From Alphaproteobacteria bacterium UBA3002 (GTDB lineage Bacteria; Pseudomonadota; Alphaproteobacteria; Rickettsiales; UBA3002), in assembly GCA_002346425.1 (NCBI GenBank), contig DDZS01000031.1:1-40524 (forward strand): a stretch of 40,524 nt of DNA, in the 5' to 3' direction. Under the pieces are notes generated by a model. It saw only the letters and a program-made list of their open reading frames with translations, did no database searches and was not told the origin of the DNA. The translations under genes were made by a program, and so were the position numbers. Positions within the stretch are counted from its first letter, which is position 1; each line of letters starts with the position of its first letter. Shown here piece after piece: positions 23,798 to 31,766 of the stretch.

Positions 23798-24264
23798 AAA
23801 CCTATTTCCTTCTTCCCGTTTTATTACTGGCTGGCTGCCAGCAGAATGATTTTTCAAAAATCCTGTATCCGGAAACGACCGATTTACGATATGCGCAAAC
23901 GGCCTATTGCTATAAATCGCTGACCGATATTTTGTGCTATGAAAATCCACAACCGCAATTGAGCAATCCATTAAAAGGCGTCCAGTTGGCGAGCGCTTCA
24001 CGCGTGGCAGATCGTCGCAACACCGTGCTCGAAGATGCGACAGAAACGCTATATTATAATTTATATGGCGAAGATCCACGGAAACAACCTGTGCCGATCA
24101 CCCAAGCCGATTATCGCGCTACCACACCGGTAGTCGCCGTTGCCCCCGCAGAACCAGTCTATGTTACGGCGCCGTCCGATCCGGTGATGGTGAGGCCGCT
24201 TGAGCCGGTAGCGGTGAATCCGAATGCGGATGGGCCTCAGCCGTTGATTGGTGGGAGCCGCTAA
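23794..24264 (+). CDS. Small lipoprotein
   Basis: A 156-residue secreted protein with a lipoprotein signal peptide: MKTYFLLPVLLLAGC, lipobox LAGC with the lipidated Cys at residue 15. The mature part has a short conserved-looking segment AYCYKSLTDILCY, with two Cys that could form a disulfide, and a Pro/Val/Ala-rich tail (about 110-156). I recall small alphaproteobacterial lipoproteins with a similar YCYxTLxxxDCY segment but no function. It is translationally coupled to the SDR gene by a 4-base overlap. Its last 101 bases overlap the 3' end of the HemY-like gene on the other strand. Confidence 0.8.
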   Translation: MKTYFLLPVLLLAGCQQNDFSKILYPETTDLRYAQTAYCYKSLTDILCYENPQPQLSNPLKGVQLASASRVADRRNTVLEDATETLYYNLYGEDPRKQPVPITQADYRATTPVVAVAPAEPVYVTAPSDPVMVRPLEPVAVNPNADGPQPLIGGSR

Positions 24265-25582
24265 GTAGTTCCGGCTCGCCTGGCGTTGTTTCCAAACTTG
24301 CTTCCTGCCAATGTAAGCGATCAAAAGCATCACAGCTACGGCAATGCGGTTGCCATGCCTCATGCGGAGCTCCACAAGCTTTGCAGCGCCATAATTCATC
24401 GCGCGGAGAGCGTATCGCTTGCTTCAACCAATCCGAAGCTTGTTCGGCATTCGCGGATTCGCTTTGCTCAATTTCGGCCATCAGCTCATAGACACGCCGC
24501 GATGCGGAATGCGATAGCGCCATTTTAATATGGTTTCGAGCATTGTCCCATTCGTTGCGCTGCTTGGCCATACGGGCCAGCAGTAATTGTGATTCGATAT
24601 GCTGCGGGTTTTGGCGTACCAGTTTATCGACACGTTTTTGCAGTTTAGACAGCGACTCTTCAGCAAACAGTTCCAAAAACCATTGGGTATAGCGTGAAAT
24701 CGGACGAACCGCCCAGACTTGATAAATCCACGCAAAGAACACCTTTTTATCACCGCGCTCAAACAATAACCGCCCTTGCAGCGTTTGCGCTGGCTGAAAG
24801 GCCGGGTCGCGCATGAGCGCCAGCTTTAACCGGTCCTGCGCTCGGTCTGGCACTTCCTGCGCCATGGCTTCTTTAGCGCGCAGGTAATGCACCACCGCTT
24901 CCAAATGCCGTCTTTCAGCATGGCTGTAATATTTGTGCTTTTTGCCTTTTTCGACCACATCCAGCGCGACGGTCCATTCACGCCGTTTAATGGCAAGGCT
25001 AAGCAATAGCTCGGCCAGCTCCTTGTCATCCTGCTGATATTTCCACGCCTCAACCGCGGCAATATAGGCCTGATCGGTCTGCTTTTCCTGCATCGCTGCT
25101 TTGGCCTTGCCGCGTAACCCCAGCAATTTGGTATCGCGATGCTGGGTCATATGTTCCAACTGATGATTCACCGCTTGCGTATCGCCCTTCAAATAACTCA
25201 GTTGAACGGCGCAAAGCTGAGTGGCGGCATGTTCTTTCCCTAAATAATATTGCGCTTTGCGCAAACGACGCTCGGCATGTTTCCGATCATTGATGGCTAA
25301 GCAAAGCATCGCCTCATTCAGCGCGATATAGCCTTTTTCCTGCCCAGAACGATCATAGCGCCGACGCAGTTTTTCAGGGATACTGATAATCTCAATCAGC
25401 ATGTATAAGACGAATAGGCACGCGGCTAATGCCGCCCCCAACGCCGCCACCGCCACACCCACGGTGGTTTCCACTTGGTAGCCCTGCCACTGCAACGATA
25501 TCGCACCATCGTGCGATTGCAGCCAAATGCCTCCGCTAATCAATGCGATCAGAATGAGTGCATAGCAAATAAAACGCAGCAT
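24164..25582 (-). CDS. HemY-like TPR membrane protein with a C-terminal zinc ribbon
   Basis: A 472-residue inner-membrane protein of the HemY_N family (not the protoporphyrinogen oxidase also called HemY). Two N-terminal transmembrane helices (about 1-20 and 42-66) precede the conserved YRRRYDRSGQEKGYIALNEAM-like segment and a long TPR array (about 85-385). A four-Cys ribbon WRCKACGAPH...CRSC (Cys400, 403, 414, 417) follows, then a Ser/Pro/His-rich tail. The ribbon resembles that of LapB-type proteins and is common in alphaproteobacterial members. The role in haem synthesis or in assembly of membrane complexes is not settled. It starts 3 bases after the Mic60-like gene. The last 101 bases run antisense to the lipoprotein gene. 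Confidence 0.85.
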   Translation of the reverse strand: MLRFICYALILIALISGGIWLQSHDGAISLQWQGYQVETTVGVAVAALGAALAACLFVLYMLIEIISIPEKLRRRYDRSGQEKGYIALNEAMLCLAINDRKHAERRLRKAQYYLGKEHAATQLCAVQLSYLKGDTQAVNHQLEHMTQHRDTKLLGLRGKAKAAMQEKQTDQAYIAAVEAWKYQQDDKELAELLLSLAIKRREWTVALDVVEKGKKHKYYSHAERRHLEAVVHYLRAKEAMAQEVPDRAQDRLKLALMRDPAFQPAQTLQGRLLFERGDKKVFFAWIYQVWAVRPISRYTQWFLELFAEESLSKLQKRVDKLVRQNPQHIESQLLLARMAKQRNEWDNARNHIKMALSHSASRRVYELMAEIEQSESANAEQASDWLKQAIRSPRDELWRCKACGAPHEAWQPHCRSCDAFDRLHWQEASLETTPGEPELLSGSHQSTAEAHPHSDSPLPAQAASPSPDRTAP

Positions 25583-25585
25583 CGC

Positions 25586-26509
25586 TCAGCTGTGCTCCTG
25601 TAGTAGCTCTTCAGCGAGTAGCAACTGCTGCAATTCTTCCACCGCTTCCAAAGCCTGCAAGCGCTCTTGCGCAATTAATTCGAACGGCGCGTAATATTGC
25701 TGAGCGTTGCCGCTGGCTTGTTGCAACGCTTCCAGCGCTTTACGCCATTTTCCAGCCTGCACATGCGTTTCCACGCGTGCCAGAATCGACGCGTCGTCAT
25801 CGCCTTGATGCTCGGGTCCGACTTTGCGGATTTTTACCAGGGATGTGAGATTCTGCTTCATGCCTTGCCAGATGCTGTCATCCGCAGTGTCCGTGGTAAA
25901 ATCTTCCGCGCGTCGTAATTCTTCAAACCGCGCGCGGACGTTTTCTTCCCTTGGCACACCTTGTAACGCAAAACGGCCTAACCGATCGACAACAGGGGCG
26001 TTTTGTTCCGCTTGCGGTAGGCTTCGGCGTAAGGCTTCCAACTCCAATACAAAGCTCTTGCCATCTGCCACTTGCTGCTGCAGCCGTTGAAAAGCCAAGC
26101 TTCGCGCCATTTGCTGCGCGGTCTGCGCGGCTTCCACTTCAGACTGCACTTTATCCAGATCGCTTAACGTCGCTTTCAGCGTGGCCAATTGCTGCCGCAT
26201 TTCTACCATCGCGACGGACGGCCCTGCATCACGCTCTTCCAGTCGCGTCAGCGATGTTTTCAAGGCTTCAAACTCTTCGCGCGAAATGCCTGATCGCGAT
26301 TTACGGCTCACTTGCCGTTCGATACCGCGTTGCCATTGTTCAAACGCTTGCTGATCAAATGCGGGGGTTTCTGGTTCCTGTGGCTGCAATTCCAGCCGCC
26401 AGACAAGCCATCCCGCCAGCACCATTTGCAATAGTAAGGCAAGTATCGCCAGGATCAGCGCCCAATTTAGATGCCGGGTTTCCTGAGCCAGTGTTTCCTC
26501 GTCTTCCAT
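25586..26509 (-). CDS. Mitofilin/Mic60-like inner membrane protein
   Basis: A 307-residue protein with a short cytoplasmic N-terminus, one transmembrane helix (about 15-37, WALILAILALLLQMVLAGWL), a long coiled coil (about 55-160, rich in Glu, Gln, Leu and Arg), and a C-terminal mitofilin-type domain ending at SLVKIRKVGPEHQGDDDASILARVETHVQ-like sequence around 225-255 and EALQQASGNAQ. This domain order and the position between hemD and the HemY-like gene match the alphaproteobacterial Mic60 homologues linked to intracytoplasmic and cristae-like membrane shaping. Function is inferred from that family. Sequence similarity in the coiled coil alone would be uninformative, so the C-terminal domain is the basis for the call. 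Confidence 0.8.
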   Translation of the reverse strand: MEDEETLAQETRHLNWALILAILALLLQMVLAGWLVWRLELQPQEPETPAFDQQAFEQWQRGIERQVSRKSRSGISREEFEALKTSLTRLEERDAGPSVAMVEMRQQLATLKATLSDLDKVQSEVEAAQTAQQMARSLAFQRLQQQVADGKSFVLELEALRRSLPQAEQNAPVVDRLGRFALQGVPREENVRARFEELRRAEDFTTDTADDSIWQGMKQNLTSLVKIRKVGPEHQGDDDASILARVETHVQAGKWRKALEALQQASGNAQQYYAPFELIAQERLQALEAVEELQQLLLAEELLQEHS

Positions 26510-26551
26510 GCCTGATCTATAAAGAAATAGAGGCCGCTTTGCACGACATTT

Positions 26552-27217
26552 TCAATCGGCCGCCGATAGACTTGTGAGTAAGGAACTCAATGTCGGCTCG
26601 CGCGAGACGCGCTTTTTCTTCCAGCATGGTAGCCAGAGCGCATCGGCAATATCCTGACTCAAACACCATGCGGTCATGCGATGCTGATCGAATCGCTGCG
26701 CTTGAAGCAGGCTCTCACACTGGACCGCGGTGCGCCGCGAAAAAAACAGCACATCGGTCACTTTTCCTTGCGACAATGCTTGTTGCGCATCGTCCCGAAA
26801 CGCTTCAATCAGTTTCGCTTCATAGCGGATATCTTCCTGCCAATCGAACATGGGCAGCTGAGTTTTTAGATCGTGTTTGACATAACTCCCGCGCAGATAA
26901 AGCAGTCGCGATCCTTCCTCTACCACCTGTGGCAAGGTTTCTATCAATCGGTGTACATCGGGAAAGACATGCAACACTTCGCGTTCCGGCAAGGCGCGCG
27001 CGGTTTGTTCGCCGACAATGTAACAGGGAACGCCAATATGTTGTTGAGGGACTGCATAACGGCTTGTGATGACAACCGCGTCTGCTTCTATCTTTGTCGC
27101 GCGTTCGTTGCGTTGGATTTCAAGCAGTGGCGAAATCACGCTGGCATGACCGCGCTCGGCAAGTAAGGTTGCAAGCGACATCGCATCATCCAGCGGTCGG
27201 GTGACTAAGAACAGCAT
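26552..27217 (-). CDS. hemD: Uroporphyrinogen-III synthase
   Basis: Closes and inverts ring D of hydroxymethylbilane to give uroporphyrinogen III. HemD sequences diverge widely; here the 221-residue length, the opening LFLVTRPLDDAMSLATLL, the AVVITSRYAVPQ segment, the RLLYLRGSYVKHDL hinge and the second-lobe DVLFFSRRTAVQ fit the two-lobed HemD fold. The position directly after hemC with a 13-base overlap makes the call firm. The Mic60-like gene follows after 42 bases. The C-terminal part has a basic, tryptophan-containing segment (LWLPCWKKKRVSREP) that differs from the usual ending but gives no sign of truncation. Confidence 0.9.
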   Translation of the reverse strand: MLFLVTRPLDDAMSLATLLAERGHASVISPLLEIQRNERATKIEADAVVITSRYAVPQQHIGVPCYIVGEQTARALPEREVLHVFPDVHRLIETLPQVVEEGSRLLYLRGSYVKHDLKTQLPMFDWQEDIRYEAKLIEAFRDDAQQALSQGKVTDVLFFSRRTAVQCESLLQAQRFDQHRMTAWCLSQDIADALWLPCWKKKRVSREPTLSSLLTSLSAAD

Positions 27218-28098
27218 GCCAACATGTCTTTCACTTGCGCCCCAACGCTCGATCCTAAAATCAATGGATCGGTGCCAGATTCGCTGACCTCAATCACTTG
27301 TCCGCCCTCGGGCATCAGGTAGCGCAAAGTTAGATGCAGCTTATCCTGCTGATACTGCGCATAGCCTCCCACCGGGGTCGTGCAATCGCCATCGATCACG
27401 GCTAATGCAGCCCGCTCTGCGGTGACCGCCTGAAAAGTCAGCGGGTGATTGATCTTGTGTAGCCGTTCGATCATCGCCATATCGTCACTCCGGCATTGTA
27501 CGCCGACAGCACCCTGGCCAGCAGCAGGTAAAAATTGTTCTACAGGTAAATAATTGGTGATGTGCTCTTCCAGTTTCAAGCGCTTTAAGCCGGCGGCGGC
27601 CAGAATGATGCCATCGAATTGCGCGGCTTTTTCCAGTCGCGTTGGCACATTGCCGCGCAAGGGCTCGATACGTAATTGCGGGAAATGATGGCGTAGCAAC
27701 GCCGTACGACGAATAGATGCCGTGCCTACTAGCGCGTTATGCGCCAAATTCTCAAATTCTATATCGCGCGGCGAAATCCACGCGTCGCGTACATCCTCGC
27801 GCTCGGGCATGGCAGCTAGCGTCAGCGCATCCGGTATGACACTGGCGACATCTTTCATGGAATGCACTGCGATGTCCGCATCGTTGTTAAGCAAGGCTTG
27901 TTCGATACGTTTGGTGAAAATCCCTTTATAGCCGAAACGTTCGAACCCTTCTTCGGTGCGAATATCGCCTTCGCTCGCCAAAGGCACCAATACGATATCG
28001 GTTTCTTGAAGATCTGAATGCGCCGACAACAGTAACCGTCGAATATATTCGGCCTGCCACAGCGCCAGTTGTGAATTACGGGTTGCGATACGTATCAT
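27205..28098 (-). CDS. hemC: Hydroxymethylbilane synthase (porphobilinogen deaminase)
   Basis: Polymerises four porphobilinogens to hydroxymethylbilane on a covalently attached dipyrromethane cofactor. The 297 residues show the opening RIATRNSQLALWQA, HSMKDV with the catalytic Asp83, GTASIRRTALLRHHFP, RGNVPTRLEK, LPAAGQGAVGVQCR, and the cofactor attachment Cys239 in DGDCTTPVGG. AAGGGG four bases before the ATG is a good ribosome site. It is the first gene of hemC-hemD-Mic60-like-HemY-like, and is divergent from tsaD with 44 bases between. Confidence 0.97.
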   Translation of the reverse strand: MIRIATRNSQLALWQAEYIRRLLLSAHSDLQETDIVLVPLASEGDIRTEEGFERFGYKGIFTKRIEQALLNNDADIAVHSMKDVASVIPDALTLAAMPEREDVRDAWISPRDIEFENLAHNALVGTASIRRTALLRHHFPQLRIEPLRGNVPTRLEKAAQFDGIILAAAGLKRLKLEEHITNYLPVEQFLPAAGQGAVGVQCRSDDMAMIERLHKINHPLTFQAVTAERAALAVIDGDCTTPVGGYAQYQQDKLHLTLRYLMPEGGQVIEVSESGTDPLILGSSVGAQVKDMLACCS

Positions 28099-28104
28099 GC
28101 GCCC

Positions 28105-28134
28105 CTTGTATCCCCCCTACTTTCGCAATACAAG
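28105..28134. promoter_or_regulatory. Inverted repeat in the hemC-tsaD divergent promoter region
   Basis: Perfect 7-bp arms CTTGTAT (28105-28111) and ATACAAG (28128-28134) with a 16-base spacer fill most of the 44-base gap. Each TTGTAT can be read as a -35-like box for the gene it points to, with a 17-base spacing to the opposite arm, so the repeat may be a symmetric promoter pair or an operator. Confidence 0.35.
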
Positions 28135-28142
28135 TTCGGGTT

Positions 28143-29165
28143 ATGACGCTTTGCTTAGCCATAGAATCCAGCTGCGACGATACGTCGGTGGCTATTGTCG
28201 ATGATCAGCGACGCATTCATGCCAATGTCGTGCGCTCACAAATCAAAGCGCATGCGCCCTATGGTGGCGTGGTGCCCGAGATTGCCGCACGCAATCACAT
28301 CGCCGCGATGGAGCCTGTGTTAGAAGCAGCGCTTGCAGAAGCAAAGGTGAGTTTAAACGATATCGATGTCTTTGCGGCGACCGCTGGGCCGGGGTTGATC
28401 GGTGGCGTAATCGTGGGCTTAATGACTGCAAAAACTTTGGCGGCGGTCTATCAAAAACCGCTTTTAGGCATCAATCATCTTGAGGGGCATGCCTTGACCA
28501 TTCGATTGACCGATGGACTGGCTTACCCGTACCTGCTGCTGCTCACTTCTGGCGGACACTGCTTTTACTGCCACGTGCGCGGGCTGGGGGATTACACACT
28601 CCTCGGCGGCACGATCGATGACGCGCTCGGTGAAGCATTCGACAAATGCGCCAAAATGATGGGGCTTGGATATCCCGGTGGCCCGGTGATTGAGCGGTTG
28701 GCCGCGACGGGTAATCCGCATGCCTATGATCTTCCACGCCCATTATTGGACCGCCCCGGCTGCGACCTGTCTTTTTCTGGATTGAAAACCGCGATTCGCT
28801 ATAGTTTGCAAGCGCAAGAGGTGACGGAGACCGTCAAGGCAGATATGGCCGCCTCATTCCAACGCACTGCGTGCGACATCTTAGAACATAAAACCCGCAA
28901 GGCGTATGAGATGGTCGGTGCATCGCTGCCTATCGTGCTGGCCGGAGGCGTCGCAGCGAATCAGGCAATCCGTAGGCGCATGGAAAGCCTCGCAACAGAG
29001 CTTGGTACGTTTTGTGTGTTTCCACCTATTCAGCTATGCACCGATAATGCCGCGATGATTGCCGGGGCAGCACTGGAGCGCTTTGCCGCGGGTGAAACCA
29101 CGGAACTGACTATGGAACCGCGCGCTCGGTGGCCGCTGGCAGAGTTGCAACCGATTCCGGCGTAA
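28143..29165 (+). CDS. tsaD: tRNA N6-adenosine threonylcarbamoyltransferase
   Basis: Transfers the threonylcarbamoyl group to A37 of ANN-decoding tRNAs (t6A), working with TsaB, TsaE and TsaC. The 340-residue ASKHA-fold protein opens LCLAIESSCDDTSVAIVD, has AHAPYGGVVPEIAARNH, the metal-binding NHLEGH (His112, His116), LTSGGHC, GEAFDKCAKMMGLGYPGGP, LSFSGLKTA, LAGGVAANQAIR and CTDNAAMIA with the last metal-binding Asp. The start is ATG 28143 (MTLCLAIESS); earlier ATGs lie within hemC. No ribosome site is seen before it, so translation could be leaderless. Its last 56 bases overlap the convergent ModA-like gene. Confidence 0.96.
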   Translation: MTLCLAIESSCDDTSVAIVDDQRRIHANVVRSQIKAHAPYGGVVPEIAARNHIAAMEPVLEAALAEAKVSLNDIDVFAATAGPGLIGGVIVGLMTAKTLAAVYQKPLLGINHLEGHALTIRLTDGLAYPYLLLLTSGGHCFYCHVRGLGDYTLLGGTIDDALGEAFDKCAKMMGLGYPGGPVIERLAATGNPHAYDLPRPLLDRPGCDLSFSGLKTAIRYSLQAQEVTETVKADMAASFQRTACDILEHKTRKAYEMVGASLPIVLAGGVAANQAIRRRMESLATELGTFCVFPPIQLCTDNAAMIAGAALERFAAGETTELTMEPRARWPLAELQPIPA

Positions 29166-29976
29166 CAAAGCCATAAGCTTTGAACACGGCCTGTGTCGTT
29201 TCCCCTTTTAGCCAGGTGATAAAATTGCGGGCGGTTTCCATCTGCTCACCGGCCACTGCCACGGCGTAATAAATGATCGGGCTATGCGAATCTTCTTCAA
29301 ATATCCCTCGAATATCCAAATCCGGATTTCGGATCACTTCCGAGCAATGCATGATACCATACGCCCCCGGCTTGGTCATTTCTGATTGCATATCGGCATT
29401 CGAACGTAAGAAAAGGAAATTGGGCTCCAACTCTCCGGCCATTTCATAAAAGCGCAGGGCTTGCAGCGCGTAATTCCCGGAATACAACCAGTTCGGATCG
29501 CCGATGATAAAGGCAAAATCCGGGTCGAGCTTGCGCAAAATCCCCGCAAGCGGCAAACGCGGAATTAGAATCAGCTTGAGAGGATTGTCGGCTCGCGTGG
29601 CAAAGCATAAGCGATTGGCCGTGATGGGGGTTTTTGAATAGACATCGACCATGCCGCGCATGGTGAGCGAATCGATGACATTTGACCGAGACGTAATCAG
29701 TACGTCCACATCAAGTACTTCTTCTTCACTATCAGAGTTCAACACATCGGTGCTGGTAAATTCCACGGATAAAGCGACCCCATTAGCCGAGGCATACCGA
29801 CGCACCAACTCAGCGAGCGCGGGACTCAAGCTAGGATCGGCCACCACATTGATGCGGCGCAACGCTTCCGCCCCGTGTGCTGGGAAATACAAACAAATAT
29901 TTAACGCCCATGCACAGGCCAGTGCACAACACCACGTGTTTATCCTTGATTTCCCAGTCAAAACGCCTAAAACCAT
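29110..29976 (-). CDS. Periplasmic substrate-binding protein, molybdate-type (ModA-like) fold, orphan
   Basis: A 288-residue exported protein: a long n-region and hydrophobic core (about 13-32) with probable cleavage after AHG, then RINVVADPSLSPALAELVRRYA, a start typical of type II periplasmic binding proteins such as ModA. VDVLITSRSNVIDSL, SKTPITANRLCFATRADNP, and YGIMHCSEVIRNPDLDIRGIF are consistent, and HSPIIYYAVAVAGEQMETARNFITWLKGE closely follows the usual ModA ending. No ABC permease or ATPase gene lies nearby, so it may serve a distant transporter or be a sensor. The ligand is not known. It is divergent from the membrane protein at 30001 with 24 bases between, and its 3' end overlaps tsaD. 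Confidence 0.75.
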   Translation of the reverse strand: MVLGVLTGKSRINTWCCALACAWALNICLYFPAHGAEALRRINVVADPSLSPALAELVRRYASANGVALSVEFTSTDVLNSDSEEEVLDVDVLITSRSNVIDSLTMRGMVDVYSKTPITANRLCFATRADNPLKLILIPRLPLAGILRKLDPDFAFIIGDPNWLYSGNYALQALRFYEMAGELEPNFLFLRSNADMQSEMTKPGAYGIMHCSEVIRNPDLDIRGIFEEDSHSPIIYYAVAVAGEQMETARNFITWLKGETTQAVFKAYGFVTPESVATLPAATERAVP

Positions 29977-30000
29977 CCGTTAACAAATTATTAATTTACG

Positions 30001-30555
30001 ATGTACGTACTTATTTCAGGTAAACGCTTTGTCTTTATTTTCGCAAGCATTTTCGCGCTTGGGGCGATTCCGTTGCTGATTAGTCAGCCGGGTGCGTCTT
30101 CCAGTGCAGGATTAAGCTCCGGCTTTCTGGCGCAACTCCAGTTGGTATGGCAGCTAGTGATTCTGGGCGCGATCGGTATTTTCGCGAGCCGCTTTACCAT
30201 GGAAAGCATGCCTGCTGCGCCGCTTGGATTTATCTTATTGTTCACGATTGGGCTGCTTTCTGGCATGGATAGCCAGCGTTATGAGGAGCTACCATATTTT
30301 CTATTCGGCGCTACCGTGTGTTTTGCCCTAACCTTGATGACACTGCAAAACCGTCAAGCGCTGGCGGGAACGTTGATTGCTTCCAGCGTGGGATTTCATT
30401 TAGGCCTCGCGCGGCAGCACATGATTCCGCATCTGGCGGAGCCGCTCTTTTATCTAATCGGAAATATACTCGCGCTCGCGCTAATTTTTGCGATCGCCGT
30501 CGCATTAGGACTGTCATTCCGCAGTGAACCGACCCCGACTCCGCCGATTAATTAG
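30001..30555 (+). CDS. Small multi-pass membrane protein, possibly HupE/UreJ-like
   Basis: A 184-residue inner-membrane protein with about six hydrophobic helices. The pattern GLSSGFLAQLQLVWQLVILGAIGIFAS, PLGFILLFTIGLLSG, and SSVGFHLGLA recalls the HupE/UreJ nickel/cobalt-type family in length and spacing, but the histidine-rich signature of that family is missing (HLGLARQHMIPH is the nearest), so metal transport cannot be claimed. The start ATG has no ribosome site and follows a very AT-rich stretch. It is divergent from the ModA-like gene, which may be its functional partner. Its stop codon overlaps the metC stop. Confidence 0.6.
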   Translation: MYVLISGKRFVFIFASIFALGAIPLLISQPGASSSAGLSSGFLAQLQLVWQLVILGAIGIFASRFTMESMPAAPLGFILLFTIGLLSGMDSQRYEELPYFLFGATVCFALTLMTLQNRQALAGTLIASSVGFHLGLARQHMIPHLAEPLFYLIGNILALALIFAIAVALGLSFRSEPTPTPPIN

Positions 30556-31721
30556 GCAGCAGCCGCCGCTTTCAGCGCGTTTGTTAAGTCTTCCTGCAAA
30601 TCTTCGACCGCTTCCAACCCGATATTCAGGCGGATGACCCAGCAATTCTCGTCCCAATCGCTCGCACTGCGCAGTTTGGCTGGCTGATAGGCCGTGACCA
30701 GACTTTCATACCCGCCCCAGCTATACCCGATGCCGAAATGCTTTAATGCATTGACGAATGCTTCCGTTTGTTCGAAGGAGCAGTCTTTCAACTCAATACC
30801 GAACAAACCACAGGCCCCGGTCAGGTCACGCTTCCAAAGATCGTGGCCTGGATTGCTTTCTAATGCCGGATGCAACACGCGTTTGACCAGCGTCTGTTCT
30901 TCCAACCATTTGGCGAGGTGAAGGGCCGATTTCTCATGCTGACGTAGACGCACTTTGACGCTGCGCAATCCGCGTAGTGCGAGATACAGATTATCGGCAC
31001 CTGCGACCATGCCGGTATTCAGGAAGGTACGCTTCACTTGCGCTGCCAATTCGCCACTGGCGCAGACGGCACCCATCACTAAATCGGAGTGACCAGAGAT
31101 ATATTTCGTGACCGATTGAATCGACACATCGATGCCCAGCGAAGGTGCGTCCTGCAAGAACGGCGTCGCCCAGGTTGAATCGGAAACAACAATCGCGCCT
31201 TTGGCATGTGCCACATTGGCTAACAATGGTACATCCTGCATCTCAAAGGTTTGCGAGCCGGGAGATTCGACATAAACCATTTTGGTATTCGGTTTGAATT
31301 TCGCCTCGATCTCCGCGCCAATAGTGGGATTGTAAAACTCAACCTCCACGCCCATGCGCACCAATTCTTTAGTCATAAACTTACGCGTGCAACCATACAG
31401 CGAATCGGTCACCAGAATATGGTCGCCTGCGTTGGTGGTGGCCATCAGCGCCAATACGGTCGCGGCAAGCCCGGAAGAAGTGATATACGCCTTCTCATAG
31501 CCTTCCAGCTTCGCCATCGACGTTGCAAGCGCATGCATGGTGGGATGATTATTCCGCGCATAGCCGGGGTGATTACCCAGTTTGCCGCCTTCATACGAGA
31601 CCATCTGTGCGAATTCTTCAAACAGTAATGTAGACGTGTGAAAGACCGGCGGATTAACGGCGCCGTGATCGTAAACCCGGTTACGCCCGAGCTGCGTGAC
31701 TAAAGTATCGGTATTTTCCAT
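30552..31721 (-). CDS. metC: Cystathionine beta-lyase
   Basis: PLP enzyme of the Cys/Met-metabolism fold, cleaving cystathionine to homocysteine, pyruvate and ammonia on the way to methionine. The 389 residues show YARNNHPTMHALATSMAKLEG, TSSGLAATVLALMA, DSLYGCTRKF, VYVESPGSQTFEMQD and DSTWATPFLQ, with the Schiff-base Lys206 in IQSVTKYISGHSD, and GACGLFGIEL at the C-terminus. STWATP and the VESPGS box point to the beta-lyase (MetC) rather than gamma-synthase branch; cystathionine gamma-lyase is the alternative. The Ala-rich end is ordinary. It lies 45 bases downstream of recG on the same strand. Confidence 0.93.
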   Translation of the reverse strand: MENTDTLVTQLGRNRVYDHGAVNPPVFHTSTLLFEEFAQMVSYEGGKLGNHPGYARNNHPTMHALATSMAKLEGYEKAYITSSGLAATVLALMATTNAGDHILVTDSLYGCTRKFMTKELVRMGVEVEFYNPTIGAEIEAKFKPNTKMVYVESPGSQTFEMQDVPLLANVAHAKGAIVVSDSTWATPFLQDAPSLGIDVSIQSVTKYISGHSDLVMGAVCASGELAAQVKRTFLNTGMVAGADNLYLALRGLRSVKVRLRQHEKSALHLAKWLEEQTLVKRVLHPALESNPGHDLWKRDLTGACGLFGIELKDCSFEQTEAFVNALKHFGIGYSWGGYESLVTAYQPAKLRSASDWDENCWVIRLNIGLEAVEDLQEDLTNALKAAAAA

Positions 31722-31766
31722 CCGATTCCCTTAACAGGGCAGCGCGCCGCTTGTCGACACAATTTT

